DNA of 64,000 bases, from contig JAZNVL010000057.1 of the NCBI GenBank assembly GCA_045592785.1, forward strand, positions 1-64,000, given 5' to 3'. Shown piece by piece: positions 17,713 to 26,186 of this stretch. Position 1 is the stretch's first letter. The number at the start of each line of letters is the position of its first letter. The DNA is from RGIG8244 sp045592785. GTDB lineage: Bacteria; Verrucomicrobiota; Lentisphaeria; Victivallales; UBA1829. Below the pieces are notes generated by a model. That model had not been told where the DNA came from. It did not search any database and saw only the letters and a program-made list of their open reading frames with translations. The translations under genes and the position numbers were made by a program.

Positions 17713-18789
17713 ATGATGATTTTTTTGAAAAAAAATTGGAAAAATTGTGTTCGAGGCATTATATTATGCGGATTATCAGGCACGATATGTGCTGTGATCA
17801 GCTCGACGGGGTTGGTTTACGGCGCAGAAGTGCAGGATAATAAGAACTTTGCGAATACGAAAAACGCGAAGCCCGGAACCGAGAACATTCAGAACCCGGC
17901 TGCGGATGAGGATGATCCTCAGAAACAGAAGAAACCTGAAAATGCTCGGAAAGTGGTGGAAACGGATTCGTATGAACAGGAGATTCAGGCATTACGCCGG
18001 GAAAATTCCCTGCTTCGGAAACAACTTGCTGCGCAACGTGACATGCTGAAACGTATGGAACAGGATGCACGGGCAAAAGACGAAGAAGATATGGTTTTAT
18101 CCGGTGAAGCTGCCCTGATCGAGGCGGAATTGACACAGCTCCGGAAAGCATTGAATGCAGAACGGAAGAAACAGAAAGCCGCAAATCCCGTTGATAGAAA
18201 AGAAGTTCAACAGGAAATCCTCGTTTTGCGCAAAGAGCTGATTGAAACGCTGGAACGTTGTTCAACGGATCTTGAACGGCTGAAATCACTGGAATTGAGT
18301 GCAGCCTCCATTCTGGATACTCTCTCGCCGGTCTATATGACGGCAAGAGAAACAGAAATGGCGGAAACACTGGAACTGGTGATGAGTGCCGGACGGAAAC
18401 TTTCCGGAGTCAGCGCGCTGATGAGTGATAAACTCCTGCAGTTGCTCCCGAAGGTGGAAATGGATGAAGTTGAGCGTGCGAAACTCCGGGTCGAGCTGGA
18501 AGATATGCGAGCGAAAGCCGTGAATTTTGCCAGGTTGGACCGGAAACCCGGATCACCCGAAGGTTTCGTTCGATGCCGTATCCTGGAAATCGACGAAGCG
18601 ACTGGCGCGGTGGTGTTGTCCGCCGGATATCGTGATGGTGTCAGAGTGAATTTGACACTGTATGCGGAAAACGGAGCGAAAACACCGTTGAAGGTGGTTT
18701 CGGTTCGCACATTTGTAAGCGCGGCAATTCCGGAAGAAGATGCACTTCAGGAGTTGGTTCCGGGTATGCAAGTCGGCGTTAAGAAGTGA
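17713..18789 (+). CDS. Exported coiled-coil protein of unknown function
   Basis: This 358-residue protein is not recognised. Residues 1-36 look like a signal peptide or single membrane anchor, with a basic start, a hydrophobic core and a possible cleavage after VYGA. A charged low-complexity stretch and a long coiled coil (about 83-185, EIQALRRENSLLRKQL) follow. The last 80 residues look beta-rich (CRILEIDEATGAVVLSAGYRDG), vaguely like the MreC core. It sits between topA and rplV and may lie on the ribosomal transcript. A cell-envelope role is a guess. Confidence 0.75.
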   Translation: MMIFLKKNWKNCVRGIILCGLSGTICAVISSTGLVYGAEVQDNKNFANTKNAKPGTENIQNPAADEDDPQKQKKPENARKVVETDSYEQEIQALRRENSLLRKQLAAQRDMLKRMEQDARAKDEEDMVLSGEAALIEAELTQLRKALNAERKKQKAANPVDRKEVQQEILVLRKELIETLERCSTDLERLKSLELSAASILDTLSPVYMTARETEMAETLELVMSAGRKLSGVSALMSDKLLQLLPKVEMDEVERAKLRVELEDMRAKAVNFARLDRKPGSPEGFVRCRILEIDEATGAVVLSAGYRDGVRVNLTLYAENGAKTPLKVVSVRTFVSAAIPEEDALQELVPGMQVGVKK

Positions 18790-18846
18790 ATAATGACAAA
18801 TAAAGTCAATCGAAAAACGAACAAAAACAAACATGAAGGGTAAGTC

Positions 18847-19179
18847 ATGGAAGTTCGGGCAGTAACAAAGTACGTCCGTATTTCGCCGTTGAAGGCACAG
18901 GATTTCTCCCACGTTATCCAGGGGAAATCAGTGACCGAAGCATTGGCGATTGCGGAGCTCAGTCCGAGAAAGGCGGCACGCCTCTTTGCAAAGACCTTGC
19001 GGAGTGCTCTCGCCAACGCGGAGAACAATTATGAACTCAAGAAAGATGCGCTGAAGGTGAAGCAGGCGGTCGCGAATCCGGGTCCGATGCTGAAACGTTT
19101 TCGTCCCAAAGCGCGCGGCATGGCCGGCCGTATCCGGAAACGTATGAGTCACTTCACCGTGATCCTCACAGACGAATAA
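18847..19179 (+). CDS. rplV: Large ribosomal subunit protein uL22
   Basis: L22 binds 23S rRNA and lines the exit tunnel. VRISPLKAQDF, SPRKAARLFAKTLRSALANAE and the arginine-rich hairpin GRIRKRMSHFTVIL are typical, and the length of 110 residues is standard. It is the first ribosomal gene here. The usual upstream neighbours rpsJ, rplCDWB and rpsS are absent, and an exported coiled-coil gene takes their place. Confidence 0.97.
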   Translation: MEVRAVTKYVRISPLKAQDFSHVIQGKSVTEALAIAELSPRKAARLFAKTLRSALANAENNYELKKDALKVKQAVANPGPMLKRFRPKARGMAGRIRKRMSHFTVILTDE

Positions 19180-19193
19180 GAAAGGATCTTATT

Positions 19194-19886
19194 GTGGGTC
19201 AGAAGGTAAATCCGATCGGGCTGAGATTAGCCCTCAACAAAAATTGGAGTTCTCTCTGGTTTGCCAGAAAAGAGAATTTCGGCAATTGGCTGCATGAAGA
19301 TGCGGTAATCCGCAGCCACATCCTTAAAAATTATGGCAACGCCGCAATTGCCAAAGTGCTGATCGAACGCTATGTCAACCGCGTGCGTGCGACCATCTAT
19401 TCCGGCCGTCCCGGTGTCCTCCTCGGCAAAAAAGGTGCCGATCTGGAACGTCTGCGCGGGGAAGTTGCAAAACTTCTGAGCAAAGGACAGGAATTGCTGG
19501 TTGACGTTGTGGAAGTTTCCAAGCCGGAAACTTGTGCACAGTTGGTGGCAGAAGATGTCGCCGGTCAGCTGGAACGTCGTATCGGTTTCCGCCGTGCGAT
19601 GAAAAAAGCGATCCAGACCGCAATGGAACTGGGCGCTGAAGGGATCAAGATCCAGTGTGCCGGACGTCTTGGCGCAGCGGAACTTGCCCGCACGGAGCAG
19701 TATAAAGAAGGACGTACTCCTCTTCATACGCTCAAAGCTTTTATTGATTATGGATTCACAGAGGCCAACACGACCGCAGGTAAGATCGGTGTGAAGGTCT
19801 GGATTTGTCACAAAGAACCTACGGAGGTTATGCAAAATGCCGTCAATGCCAAAAAGAGTAAAGCACAGAAAGGTGCAGCGCGGTAA
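19194..19886 (+). CDS. rpsC: Small ribosomal subunit protein uS3
   Basis: S3 lies at the mRNA entry of the 30S subunit. It starts with GTG (MGQKVNPIGLRL). The KH domain contains GVLLGKKGADLERL, and the C-terminal domain contains GIKIQCAGRLGGAE-like GIKIQCAGRLGAAE. Its length is 230 residues, with a lysine/alanine-rich tail. The last 50 bases are shared with rplP in another frame. Confidence 0.97.
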   Translation: MGQKVNPIGLRLALNKNWSSLWFARKENFGNWLHEDAVIRSHILKNYGNAAIAKVLIERYVNRVRATIYSGRPGVLLGKKGADLERLRGEVAKLLSKGQELLVDVVEVSKPETCAQLVAEDVAGQLERRIGFRRAMKKAIQTAMELGAEGIKIQCAGRLGAAELARTEQYKEGRTPLHTLKAFIDYGFTEANTTAGKIGVKVWICHKEPTEVMQNAVNAKKSKAQKGAAR

Positions 19887-20256
19887 TAACGCGGGCCTTT
19901 CTCAGAGATGCAATGAACTGGACTTCGGCGAGTTCGGATTGCAGACCCTCGACCGGGCCTATCTCACCGCCAACCAGATCGAAGCAGCCCGTGTTGCTAT
20001 TACACGTCACATGAAACGTCACGGTAAAGTCTGGATTCGCGTGTTTCCTTACAAGCCGTTCACAAAGAAACCCTTGGAAGTCCGTATGGGTAAAGGAAAA
20101 GGTAACGTGGAATTCTGGGTCGCCCCGATCCAGCCCGGCCGTGTCCTTTTCGAAATCAGCGGTTGTTCCGAGAACGTCGCCAAGGAAGCCATGAGTCTTG
20201 CTGCTTCCAAACTGCCGATCCGCTGCCGCTTCCTCAGCCGCGCGGTAACTGTGTAA
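19837..20256 (+). CDS. rplP: Large ribosomal subunit protein uL16
   Basis: L16 helps place tRNA in the A site. PKRVKHRKVQRG, FGEFGLQTL, RGKVWIRVFP-like GKVWIRVFPYKP and MGKGKGNVEFWVAPI are signature segments. The ATG at 19837 is preferred, because GGAGG (19823-19827) lies nine bases upstream. A second ATG at 19846 is possible. Either way it begins inside the end of rpsC (50 or 41 bases), an unusually long overlap for ribosomal genes. Confidence 0.96.
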   Translation: MPSMPKRVKHRKVQRGNNAGLSQRCNELDFGEFGLQTLDRAYLTANQIEAARVAITRHMKRHGKVWIRVFPYKPFTKKPLEVRMGKGKGNVEFWVAPIQPGRVLFEISGCSENVAKEAMSLAASKLPIRCRFLSRAVTV

Positions 20257-20274
20257 GTCAAGGATGATCACAAC

Positions 20275-20475
20275 ATGAAAATGAAACAGATTAAAGAAAT
20301 GACAAACGAAGAACTGAATCGTCAGATCGACGAATTCCGCAAGGAAAAGTTCAATCTTCGTGCACAGTCCAAACGCGGTCAGCTGGAAAGCCCTGCGAAA
20401 GTCAAACAGACACGCCGGGATCTGGCAAGAGCCCTGACTGAAAAGAATGCCCGCGCCGCGAAAGCGGATGCCTGA
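20275..20475 (+). CDS. rpmC: Large ribosomal subunit protein uL29
   Basis: L29 sits near the tunnel exit and contacts trigger factor. This 66-residue, mostly helical protein has EMTNEELNRQIDEFRKEKFNLR and a later QTRRDLARALT, as the family requires. It lies in the canonical order rplP-rpmC-rpsQ. Confidence 0.94.
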   Translation: MKMKQIKEMTNEELNRQIDEFRKEKFNLRAQSKRGQLESPAKVKQTRRDLARALTEKNARAAKADA

Positions 20476-20501
20476 TCAACCGATAACGGGAAACTGAGAT
20501 T

Positions 20502-20798
20502 ATGACTGAAACAATCGAAGAAAACAAGCAGACTGCGGTTCAGGAAGTCCGGGGTAACCGGAAAACGAGAGTTGGTAAAGTTGTCAGCGACAAGCAGGAC
20601 AAGACCATCGTCGTAGAAATTCTGAGCCGAGTTGCTCACAAGCGTTACAAGAAAGTCGTCAAGACCCGCGTGAAATATGCGGCTCATGACGAAAACAACG
20701 AAGCCAAGGCGGGCGATATGGTCCGTATTGGGGAAACCAGACCTCTGAGCAAGAACAAGCACTGGCGGCTCATTGAGATCATCAGCCGCGGCGAATAA
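20502..20798 (+). CDS. rpsQ: Small ribosomal subunit protein uS17
   Basis: S17 is an early-binding OB-fold 16S rRNA protein. GKVVSDKQDKTIVVEI and GDMVRIGETRPLSKNKHW are diagnostic. It has about 17 extra residues at the N-terminus (MTETIEENKQTAVQEV) compared with typical S17, giving 98 residues. Confidence 0.95.
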   Translation: MTETIEENKQTAVQEVRGNRKTRVGKVVSDKQDKTIVVEILSRVAHKRYKKVVKTRVKYAAHDENNEAKAGDMVRIGETRPLSKNKHWRLIEIISRGE

Positions 20799-20819
20799 CG
20801 GCGGCGAGGAGAATTTATC

Positions 20820-21185
20820 ATGGTACAGATGCAATCCAATATGGAAGTCGCCGACAATTCCGGCGCCAAGCGGATCACCGTCATTACCGTCCTGGGACAG
20901 CGTAAAACTGTTGCAGGCGTGGGTGACATCGTGACCGCGGCTGTGAATGAAGCGATTCCCGGCGGCGGCGTCAAAAAAGGTGACGTCGTGAAAGCCGTTA
21001 TCGTCCGCACCGCAGCCAAGATCCGTCGTCCGGACGGTTCCTATCTGAAATTCGATTCGAATGCGGCTGTGATCATTGACGATCAGAAGAACCCGAAAGG
21101 GACCCGTATTTTTGGTCCTGTCGCCCGTGAACTGCGCGACAAGAACTTTACTAAAATCATCTCGCTTGCTCCGGAGGTGCTCTGA
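20820..21185 (+). CDS. rplN: Large ribosomal subunit protein uL14
   Basis: L14 forms intersubunit bridges and binds the silencing factor RsfS. MQSNMEVADNSGAKRI, VVKAVIVRTAAKIRRPDGSY and GTRIFGPVARELR are signature motifs, and 121 residues is normal. GGCGAGGAG precedes the ATG. Its stop shares one base with the rplX start (TGATG), pointing to translational coupling. Confidence 0.97.
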   Translation: MVQMQSNMEVADNSGAKRITVITVLGQRKTVAGVGDIVTAAVNEAIPGGGVKKGDVVKAVIVRTAAKIRRPDGSYLKFDSNAAVIIDDQKNPKGTRIFGPVARELRDKNFTKIISLAPEVL

Positions 21186-21475
21186 TGAATATCGAAAACA
21201 AATGCGAAAAGCATTACCACGTCAAGAAAAATGACACGGTCGAAGTTATCAGTGGTGCCTGGAAGGGCAATAAGGCCAAGATCACCGCGATCCTCAAGAA
21301 GAAAGACCGCGTTGTTCTGGAAATGATGGACCTTTCTGATGCTGCGAAAGCCCGTATCAGAAAACGTACCGTCAAGAAATCTGCGGCTAACCCCAAGGGC
21401 GGTCTCATCGACCGTTCCGTGTCCACCCATGTTTCCAATGTCCGGAAACTGGATGATGCCGCTGCCAAGGCGTGA
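21185..21475 (+). CDS. rplX: Large ribosomal subunit protein uL24
   Basis: L24 starts 50S assembly. The KOW-like segment VKKNDTVEVISGAWKGNKAKI is present, followed by RTVKKSAANPKGGLIDR, which corresponds to the usual conserved GGI region. The length is 96 residues. It overlaps the rplN stop by one base. Confidence 0.93.
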   Translation: MNIENKCEKHYHVKKNDTVEVISGAWKGNKAKITAILKKKDRVVLEMMDLSDAAKARIRKRTVKKSAANPKGGLIDRSVSTHVSNVRKLDDAAAKA

Positions 21476-21492
21476 GAACGGAGAGTGCGAAT

Positions 21493-22029
21493 ATGTCGGA
21501 CATGAAAAAATATTATGAAGAAACGGTTCGTCCCGAGTTGATGAAGAAACTCGGATTGACCAATGTCATGCAGATTCCGAAGCTGCAGAAGATCGTGATC
21601 AGCACCGGGATCGGCACCAAGATGGACAAGGATGCTTTCACCGAAGCGCGCACACACATCACCGCGCTCACCGGGCAGTATCCTGTCGTTTGCAAAGCGA
21701 AAAAGAACGTTGCCAACTTCAAACTCCGCGTGGGGCAGCCCTGCGGTATGATGGTCACCCTCCGCGGCGACCGCATGTATCAGTTTGTTGACCGTCTGGT
21801 CCACAACGCCTTCCCGCGTATCCGCGACTTCCGCGGTATTCCGAAGAAGGGTTTTGACCATGTGGGCAATTACAACCTGGGCGTTCCGGATGTTTCGATC
21901 TTCACAGAAATTGACCTGGACAAGATCAAATATCCTCTTGGACTTAACATCACGATGGTGACCAGCGCGAAGACCGACGCAGAAGCGAAGGAACTTCTCT
22001 CCATGCTCGGTTTCCCCTTCGCGCACTGA
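21493..22029 (+). CDS. rplE: Large ribosomal subunit protein uL5
   Basis: L5 binds 5S rRNA and contacts the P-site tRNA. MQIPKLQKIVISTGIG, RVGQPCGMMVTLRG and FPRIRDFRGI are characteristic, and the length is 178 residues. The start MSDMKKYYEE at 21493 is chosen over an in-frame ATG-like codon at 21472, because CGGAGAG lies just upstream and the family begins there. Confidence 0.96.
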   Translation: MSDMKKYYEETVRPELMKKLGLTNVMQIPKLQKIVISTGIGTKMDKDAFTEARTHITALTGQYPVVCKAKKNVANFKLRVGQPCGMMVTLRGDRMYQFVDRLVHNAFPRIRDFRGIPKKGFDHVGNYNLGVPDVSIFTEIDLDKIKYPLGLNITMVTSAKTDAEAKELLSMLGFPFAH

Positions 22030-22046
22030 GTAAGGAGTCTTGAAAA

Positions 22047-22232
22047 ATGGCAAAAAAATCTTTGATTAACAAGCAGCAGCGCGGGTCCAAATTTGCGGTT
22101 CGCAATTACAATCGCTGCATCAACTGCGGAAGACCCCGTGCATTTATCCGCAAGTTCAAACTGTGCCGCATCTGTTTCCGTGAGATGGCCTCCGCTGGCC
22201 GGATCCCGGGTGTGGTGAAAGCCAGTTGGTAA
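22047..22232 (+). CDS. rpsZ: Small ribosomal subunit protein uS14, zinc-binding type Z
   Basis: This short form of S14 (61 residues) holds zinc through two CxxC pairs, CINCG near residue 24 and CRICF near 40, ending in SAGRIPGVVKASW. The zinc type, rather than the long C-minus form, is the one encoded in this operon. It follows rplE by 17 bases. Confidence 0.97.
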   Translation: MAKKSLINKQQRGSKFAVRNYNRCINCGRPRAFIRKFKLCRICFREMASAGRIPGVVKASW

Positions 22233-22251
22233 GAGAAAGGTCGAACACACT

Positions 22252-22644
22252 ATGAGTATGCAAGATCCCATTTCGGATATGCTGACCCGGCTCCGCAACG
22301 GCTGCATGTCCATGCAGAAACAGGTTGTCATGCCCTCTTCCGCAATGAAGGCTGCGATCGCCCAGGTCCTGAAGGACGAAGGGTACATCGCTGACTTCGC
22401 AGTGGAAGGCGATGTCAAAAAAGTCCTGAAAATTCAGATGAAGTATTTTAACCGCCAGTCCGTCATCGAGGACCTTCAGCGTGTTTCCAAGCCGTCATGC
22501 AGATTGTATTGCGGCAGCAAGAACATTCCGAATGTGAAAGATGGTCTGGGTATCGCGATTCTCTCTACCCCGAAGGGAATTCTGAGCGGCAAAGAAGCCG
22601 AAAAACAAAACGTGGGCGGAGAGATCCTCTGCTACGTCTGGTAA
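22252..22644 (+). CDS. rpsH: Small ribosomal subunit protein uS8
   Basis: S8 binds the central domain of 16S rRNA and in E. coli represses the spc operon. DPISDMLTRLRNG, YFNRQSVIEDLQRVSKPSCR and GLGIAILSTPKGI are signatures, and 130 residues is normal. It starts MSMQDPI after a GAAAGG site. Confidence 0.96.
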   Translation: MSMQDPISDMLTRLRNGCMSMQKQVVMPSSAMKAAIAQVLKDEGYIADFAVEGDVKKVLKIQMKYFNRQSVIEDLQRVSKPSCRLYCGSKNIPNVKDGLGIAILSTPKGILSGKEAEKQNVGGEILCYVW

Positions 22645-22660
22645 GAGATAGGATAGTATT

Positions 22661-23200
22661 ATGTCCCGTATCGGTTCTAAACGTATTGCAATTCCCGCAG
22701 GCGTGAAAGTTACAGAAGAAAACGGTTTCGCTGTGGTTGCCGGTAAACTCGGTACCCTGCGTATTCCGCTCCAGAAACACATTTCCATGGAAGTCACGGA
22801 TTCTGAAATCGCGCTGAAGCGTGATGATGACAGCAGCGAAGCAAAAGCCATGCACGGCCTTACACGGAGCCTGGTGAACAACGCTGTGATCGGTGTGATG
22901 GAAGGTTACAAGAAAGAACTCACTGTGGTGGGTGTCGGTTACAAGGCGACTCTCGAAGGCACCAAGAAACTGACTCTTGCTCTCGGTCTTTCCCATCCCG
23001 TTGTTTTCATGGTTCCCGATGGTATCAAGGTGACCGTCACGGATGGTACCAAGATCCTCATCGAAGGATTCGACAAACAGCTCGTCGGTGAATGTGCCGC
23101 CCGTATCCGCCGGTTCCGCAAACCCGAGCCCTACAAAGGCAAAGGTGTCCGCTACTCTGATGAACATGTGGTCATCAAGCCCGGCAAGACTAACGCATAA
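22661..23200 (+). CDS. rplF: Large ribosomal subunit protein uL6
   Basis: L6 sits near the factor-binding site. MSRIGSKRIAIPAGVKV opens the protein, and RRFRKPEPYKGKGVRY is the diagnostic C-terminal segment. The length of 179 residues is standard. It lies in canonical position between rpsH and rplR. Confidence 0.97.
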   Translation: MSRIGSKRIAIPAGVKVTEENGFAVVAGKLGTLRIPLQKHISMEVTDSEIALKRDDDSSEAKAMHGLTRSLVNNAVIGVMEGYKKELTVVGVGYKATLEGTKKLTLALGLSHPVVFMVPDGIKVTVTDGTKILIEGFDKQLVGECAARIRRFRKPEPYKGKGVRYSDEHVVIKPGKTNA

Positions 23201-23214
23201 GGACATTTGAGAAA

Positions 23215-23574
23215 ATGATCAGAACTACAAAAATGAGACGGGTACTGCGTCATTTCCGGATCCGGAAGAAAATTTCCGGAACGGCTGCACGTCCCCGTAT
23301 GTGCGTCAGCTTTACTGCCAACAACATGTATGTGCAGTTTATTGACGATGAAGCGGGCCGCACTCTGGCGGCTGTATCCACCCTTTCCGCTGACTTCAAG
23401 GCGCTGAATCTGAAGCGCAATGTAGCGGCGGCTGCTGCGCTGGGCAAACTGGCTGGTGAAAAGGCTGTTGCAGCCGGTATCACCACGGTTGTGTTTGACC
23501 GCGGCGGATTCCAGTATCATGGCCGGATCAAAGCGTTGGCGGATGCCGCCCGTGAAGCCGGTTTGAAATTCTAA
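23215..23574 (+). CDS. rplR: Large ribosomal subunit protein uL18
   Basis: L18 binds 5S rRNA together with L5. The RVRKKISG-like basic start is present as RIRKKISGTAARPRMCV, and FDRGGFQYHGRIKALADAAREAGL closes the protein. It has 119 residues. Its TAA stop abuts the start region of rpsE. Confidence 0.96.
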   Translation: MIRTTKMRRVLRHFRIRKKISGTAARPRMCVSFTANNMYVQFIDDEAGRTLAAVSTLSADFKALNLKRNVAAAAALGKLAGEKAVAAGITTVVFDRGGFQYHGRIKALADAAREAGLKF

Positions 23575-23588
23575 TGGAGACTGCAGAA

Positions 23589-24155
23589 ATGGCAACTGAT
23601 AAAAATTCCCGTAAGGAAGAAGCTGCGGCTCCCAAGGACGGAGAACGTAACTTCGCCGGATTCCAGAAATCCGCGCCTGTGTCCGAGAACGACGAAATCG
23701 TTCTGAGCATCAACCGTTGCTCCAAAGTCGTGAAAGGCGGCCGTAACTTCAGTTTCGGTGCGCTGGTCGTTGTGGGTGACCACAATGGTAAAGTCGGCTA
23801 TGGCTACGGCAAGGCTAACGAAGTCACCGATGCGATTCGCAAAGGTGGCGAAGCAGCCCGTAAGAATATGATCACCATTCCCATGCGCGGCACGACTGTG
23901 ACGCACACTGTGGAAGCGAAATACCGTGGTTCCAGCGTTTTGATCCGTCCGGCATCCGGAGGTACCGGTTTGATCGCCGGCACCAGCATGCGTGCGGTTC
24001 TGGGGCTTGCCGGCGTGGTGGACGTGCTGACCAAATCTCTTGGTTCCAGCAATCCCTCCAACGTTGTGAAAGCAACTTTCAAAGCGATTTCCATGATGCA
24101 TTCCAAAGAAGAAATCATGACGAAGCGCGGTAAAAATCAAGGAGATGCGAAATGA
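23589..24155 (+). CDS. rpsE: Small ribosomal subunit protein uS5
   Basis: S5 takes part in mRNA unwinding and decoding fidelity. The family core is INRCSKVVKGGRNFSFGALVVVGD and GKANEVTDAIRKGGEAARKN. The ATG at 23589 (188 residues) is preferred because GGAGA lies nine bases before it. An in-frame ATG at 23574 would overlap the rplR stop. Its TGA overlaps the rplO ATG by four bases, leaving no space for rpmD. Confidence 0.95.
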   Translation: MATDKNSRKEEAAAPKDGERNFAGFQKSAPVSENDEIVLSINRCSKVVKGGRNFSFGALVVVGDHNGKVGYGYGKANEVTDAIRKGGEAARKNMITIPMRGTTVTHTVEAKYRGSSVLIRPASGGTGLIAGTSMRAVLGLAGVVDVLTKSLGSSNPSNVVKATFKAISMMHSKEEIMTKRGKNQGDAK

Positions 24156-24598
24156 GATTGCATGATATTCAGTCTACTCCCGGCTCCCGCAAGACCAGAC
24201 ATCGCGTCGGTCGCGGTGACGGTTCCGGTTGGGGCGGAACTGCAGGACGTGGTGAAAAAGGACAGAAGTCCCGTACCGGTGCTTCCATCCGTCACCACTT
24301 TGAAGGTGGTCAGACACCGTCCTTCCGTCGTATTCCGAAGCGCGGATTCAATTCCGGTGTGAAAGAGATCTACAACGTGGTGAACGTTGGCGAACTGAAC
24401 GAAGTTTTCGAAGCAGGTGCTGAAATCACCAGCGAAATCCTTCGCCAGAAGGGTCTGATCGGCAAAGCGATCGCTCCGCTGAAGATCCTGGGCAATGGTG
24501 AGATCTCCAAAGCTCTGACGGTGAAAGCAGAAAAGTTCTCTGCTTCCGCAAAATCCAAAATCGAAGCGGCTGGCGGCAAAACGGAAGAAATTGCCTGA
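24152..24598 (+). CDS. rplO: Large ribosomal subunit protein uL15
   Basis: L15 is a late-assembly 50S protein. GSRKTRHRVGRGDGSGWGGTAGRGEKGQKSR-type glycine/arginine-rich sequence fills the first 45 residues, and FRRIPKRGFNSG follows. The length is 148 residues. It starts within the rpsE stop (ATGA). rpmD, normally between rpsE and rplO, is absent. Confidence 0.96.
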   Translation: MRLHDIQSTPGSRKTRHRVGRGDGSGWGGTAGRGEKGQKSRTGASIRHHFEGGQTPSFRRIPKRGFNSGVKEIYNVVNVGELNEVFEAGAEITSEILRQKGLIGKAIAPLKILGNGEISKALTVKAEKFSASAKSKIEAAGGKTEEIA

Positions 24599-24645
24599 CC
24601 TGCAGCTTATAACGGGCGCCTTGTCGCGCCGGGAAACGAGGAACA

Positions 24646-26013
24646 ATGTTTAAAGCATTTATCAATTCCTTCAAGGTAAAGGAACTGCGTGACCGCATCT
24701 TCTTCACGGCGGGGATCATCATCCTGTGTCGTATTGCGGCCAACATTCCCTGTCCGGGTGTTGACACCCACAACCTTGCCCTGTACTTCGACAAAGCCGT
24801 TCAAGATAATCCCGCCGGTCAGCTTATGGGTATGTTTGACCTGTTCACCGGCGGCGCACTCCAGCAGTTCGCCGTCGGGGCACTCGGTATCATGCCCTAC
24901 ATCTCCGCTTCCATCATTATGCAGCTTCTTGTGCCTGTGCTTCCTTCTCTTGAAAAACTCAAACGGGAAGGTGAGCCGGGCCACAATAAGATCAATCAAT
25001 ATACCCGTTATTTGACGATCGTGATCTGCATTATTCAGGGTGCCATGGCTGCAATGGCCATGGTGAATCCCTCCCGGCTCGGTTTGCCCGAACCGGTGGC
25101 GGGCCACCCGCTTGTTTCCAATGCCGGCCCCGGCTTTGTTCTGATGTCAGTGATCATTCTGACATGCGGAACCATGGTTCTCATGTGGCTGGGTGAACGC
25201 ATTACGGAAAAAGGGATCGGAAACGGTGTATCGCTGATCATTACCATCGGTATTATCGACCGTCTTCCTCAGGCAATTGTTGCTCTGTATGAAATGTTCG
25301 TCGGCGGTCAGACTGCAGGCGGTGGAAAATTCCGCGCTGTGCATCTGCTGCTTCTGCTCATCATCTTCGCCGTGGTCACAGCCCTCACCATCGTCCTTAC
25401 CCAGGGCGTGCGCAGAGTGCCCATCCAGATGGCGCGTAAGACTGTGGGAAATAAATTCTCCGGCGGGAACACCTTCCTGCCCCTGAAAGTCAACTTCCCC
25501 GGTGTTATGCCGATCATCTTCGCCGGTGCGATCCTGATGTTCCCCCCGATGCTGTTCCAGTTTGCTCCGTGGGACTTTGTCCGCGGTCTGGCAGTATACT
25601 TCGCCCATGATTCTTATTCCTACATGGTGATTTACGGCTTGCTCATCCTTGCCTTCTCCTACTTCTGGGTGGCAAATATGTTCAATCCCGTACAGATTTC
25701 TGATAATCTGAAAAAAGAAAGTGCCTATATTCCCGGTATCCGCCCCGGTAAACCCACTGCGGACTTCCTGGACAGCACCATGACCCGCGTCACTTTCGCC
25801 GGTGCCGTGTTCCTGCTGGGCCTTTCCATCTTCCCCATGCTGTTGACCAAGTGGATGACGATTCCCTATTCGGTCGCCAACTTCTTTGGCGGTACCAGTC
25901 TGCTGATCATTGTCGGTGTGACCATCGACACATTGAGCCAGATGGAATCTCACCTTGTGATGAAGAATTACGACGGCTTCCTGAAACGCGGTCGTCTGCG
26001 CGGAAGAAGATAA
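24646..26013 (+). CDS. secY: Protein translocase subunit SecY
   Basis: SecY is the pore of the Sec translocon, with ten transmembrane helices. The early segment FFTAGIIILCRIAANIPCPG, the plug region after VDTHNLAL, and GIMPYISASIIMQLL are typical, as is the C-terminal GRLRGRR. The length of 455 residues fits. It ends the ribosomal operon before a strong terminator. adk, infA and the alpha operon genes do not follow. Confidence 0.97.
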   Translation: MFKAFINSFKVKELRDRIFFTAGIIILCRIAANIPCPGVDTHNLALYFDKAVQDNPAGQLMGMFDLFTGGALQQFAVGALGIMPYISASIIMQLLVPVLPSLEKLKREGEPGHNKINQYTRYLTIVICIIQGAMAAMAMVNPSRLGLPEPVAGHPLVSNAGPGFVLMSVIILTCGTMVLMWLGERITEKGIGNGVSLIITIGIIDRLPQAIVALYEMFVGGQTAGGGKFRAVHLLLLLIIFAVVTALTIVLTQGVRRVPIQMARKTVGNKFSGGNTFLPLKVNFPGVMPIIFAGAILMFPPMLFQFAPWDFVRGLAVYFAHDSYSYMVIYGLLILAFSYFWVANMFNPVQISDNLKKESAYIPGIRPGKPTADFLDSTMTRVTFAGAVFLLGLSIFPMLLTKWMTIPYSVANFFGGTSLLIIVGVTIDTLSQMESHLVMKNYDGFLKRGRLRGRR

Positions 26014-26039
26014 GCATTTCATTCGGAATGTGAACGCTC

Positions 26040-26076
26040 AACCGGTTGCCCGTAAAACGGCGACCGGTTTTTTTTG
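26040..26076 (+). terminator. Rho-independent terminator of the ribosomal-secY operon
   Basis: AACCGGTTGCC (26040-26050) pairs with GGCGACCGGTT (26059-26069) with one G-T pair, and eight or more T follow. Confidence 0.88.
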
Positions 26077-26123
26077 CTTTAAAGAGCGCGCAGGGTAATC
26101 GTTATGGAGGGCATAACAAAACA

Positions 26124-26163
26124 AAAAAACGGTTGCAAATCCAGATGGATTGCAACCGTTTTT
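26124..26163 (-). terminator. Terminator of the rpmH-to-jag operon, possibly bidirectional
   Basis: A stem of about 14 bp (26128-26142 with 26147-26160, one bulged base). On the minus strand it is followed by seven T at 26123-26129, and on the plus strand by a shorter T-run at 26159-26163. Confidence 0.8.
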
Positions 26164-26186
26164 GATATTGCGTGAGATTGAGGTGA

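Noticed and set aside
17736..17765. TTGGAA-N18-TATATT promoter-like sequence
   Set aside because: It lies inside the signal-peptide codons of the coiled-coil gene with an 18-base spacer. It could drive the ribosomal genes, but the evidence is too thin to call.
24140..24160. Search for rpmD (L30)
   Set aside because: rpsE and rplO overlap by four bases, so no gene can lie between them.
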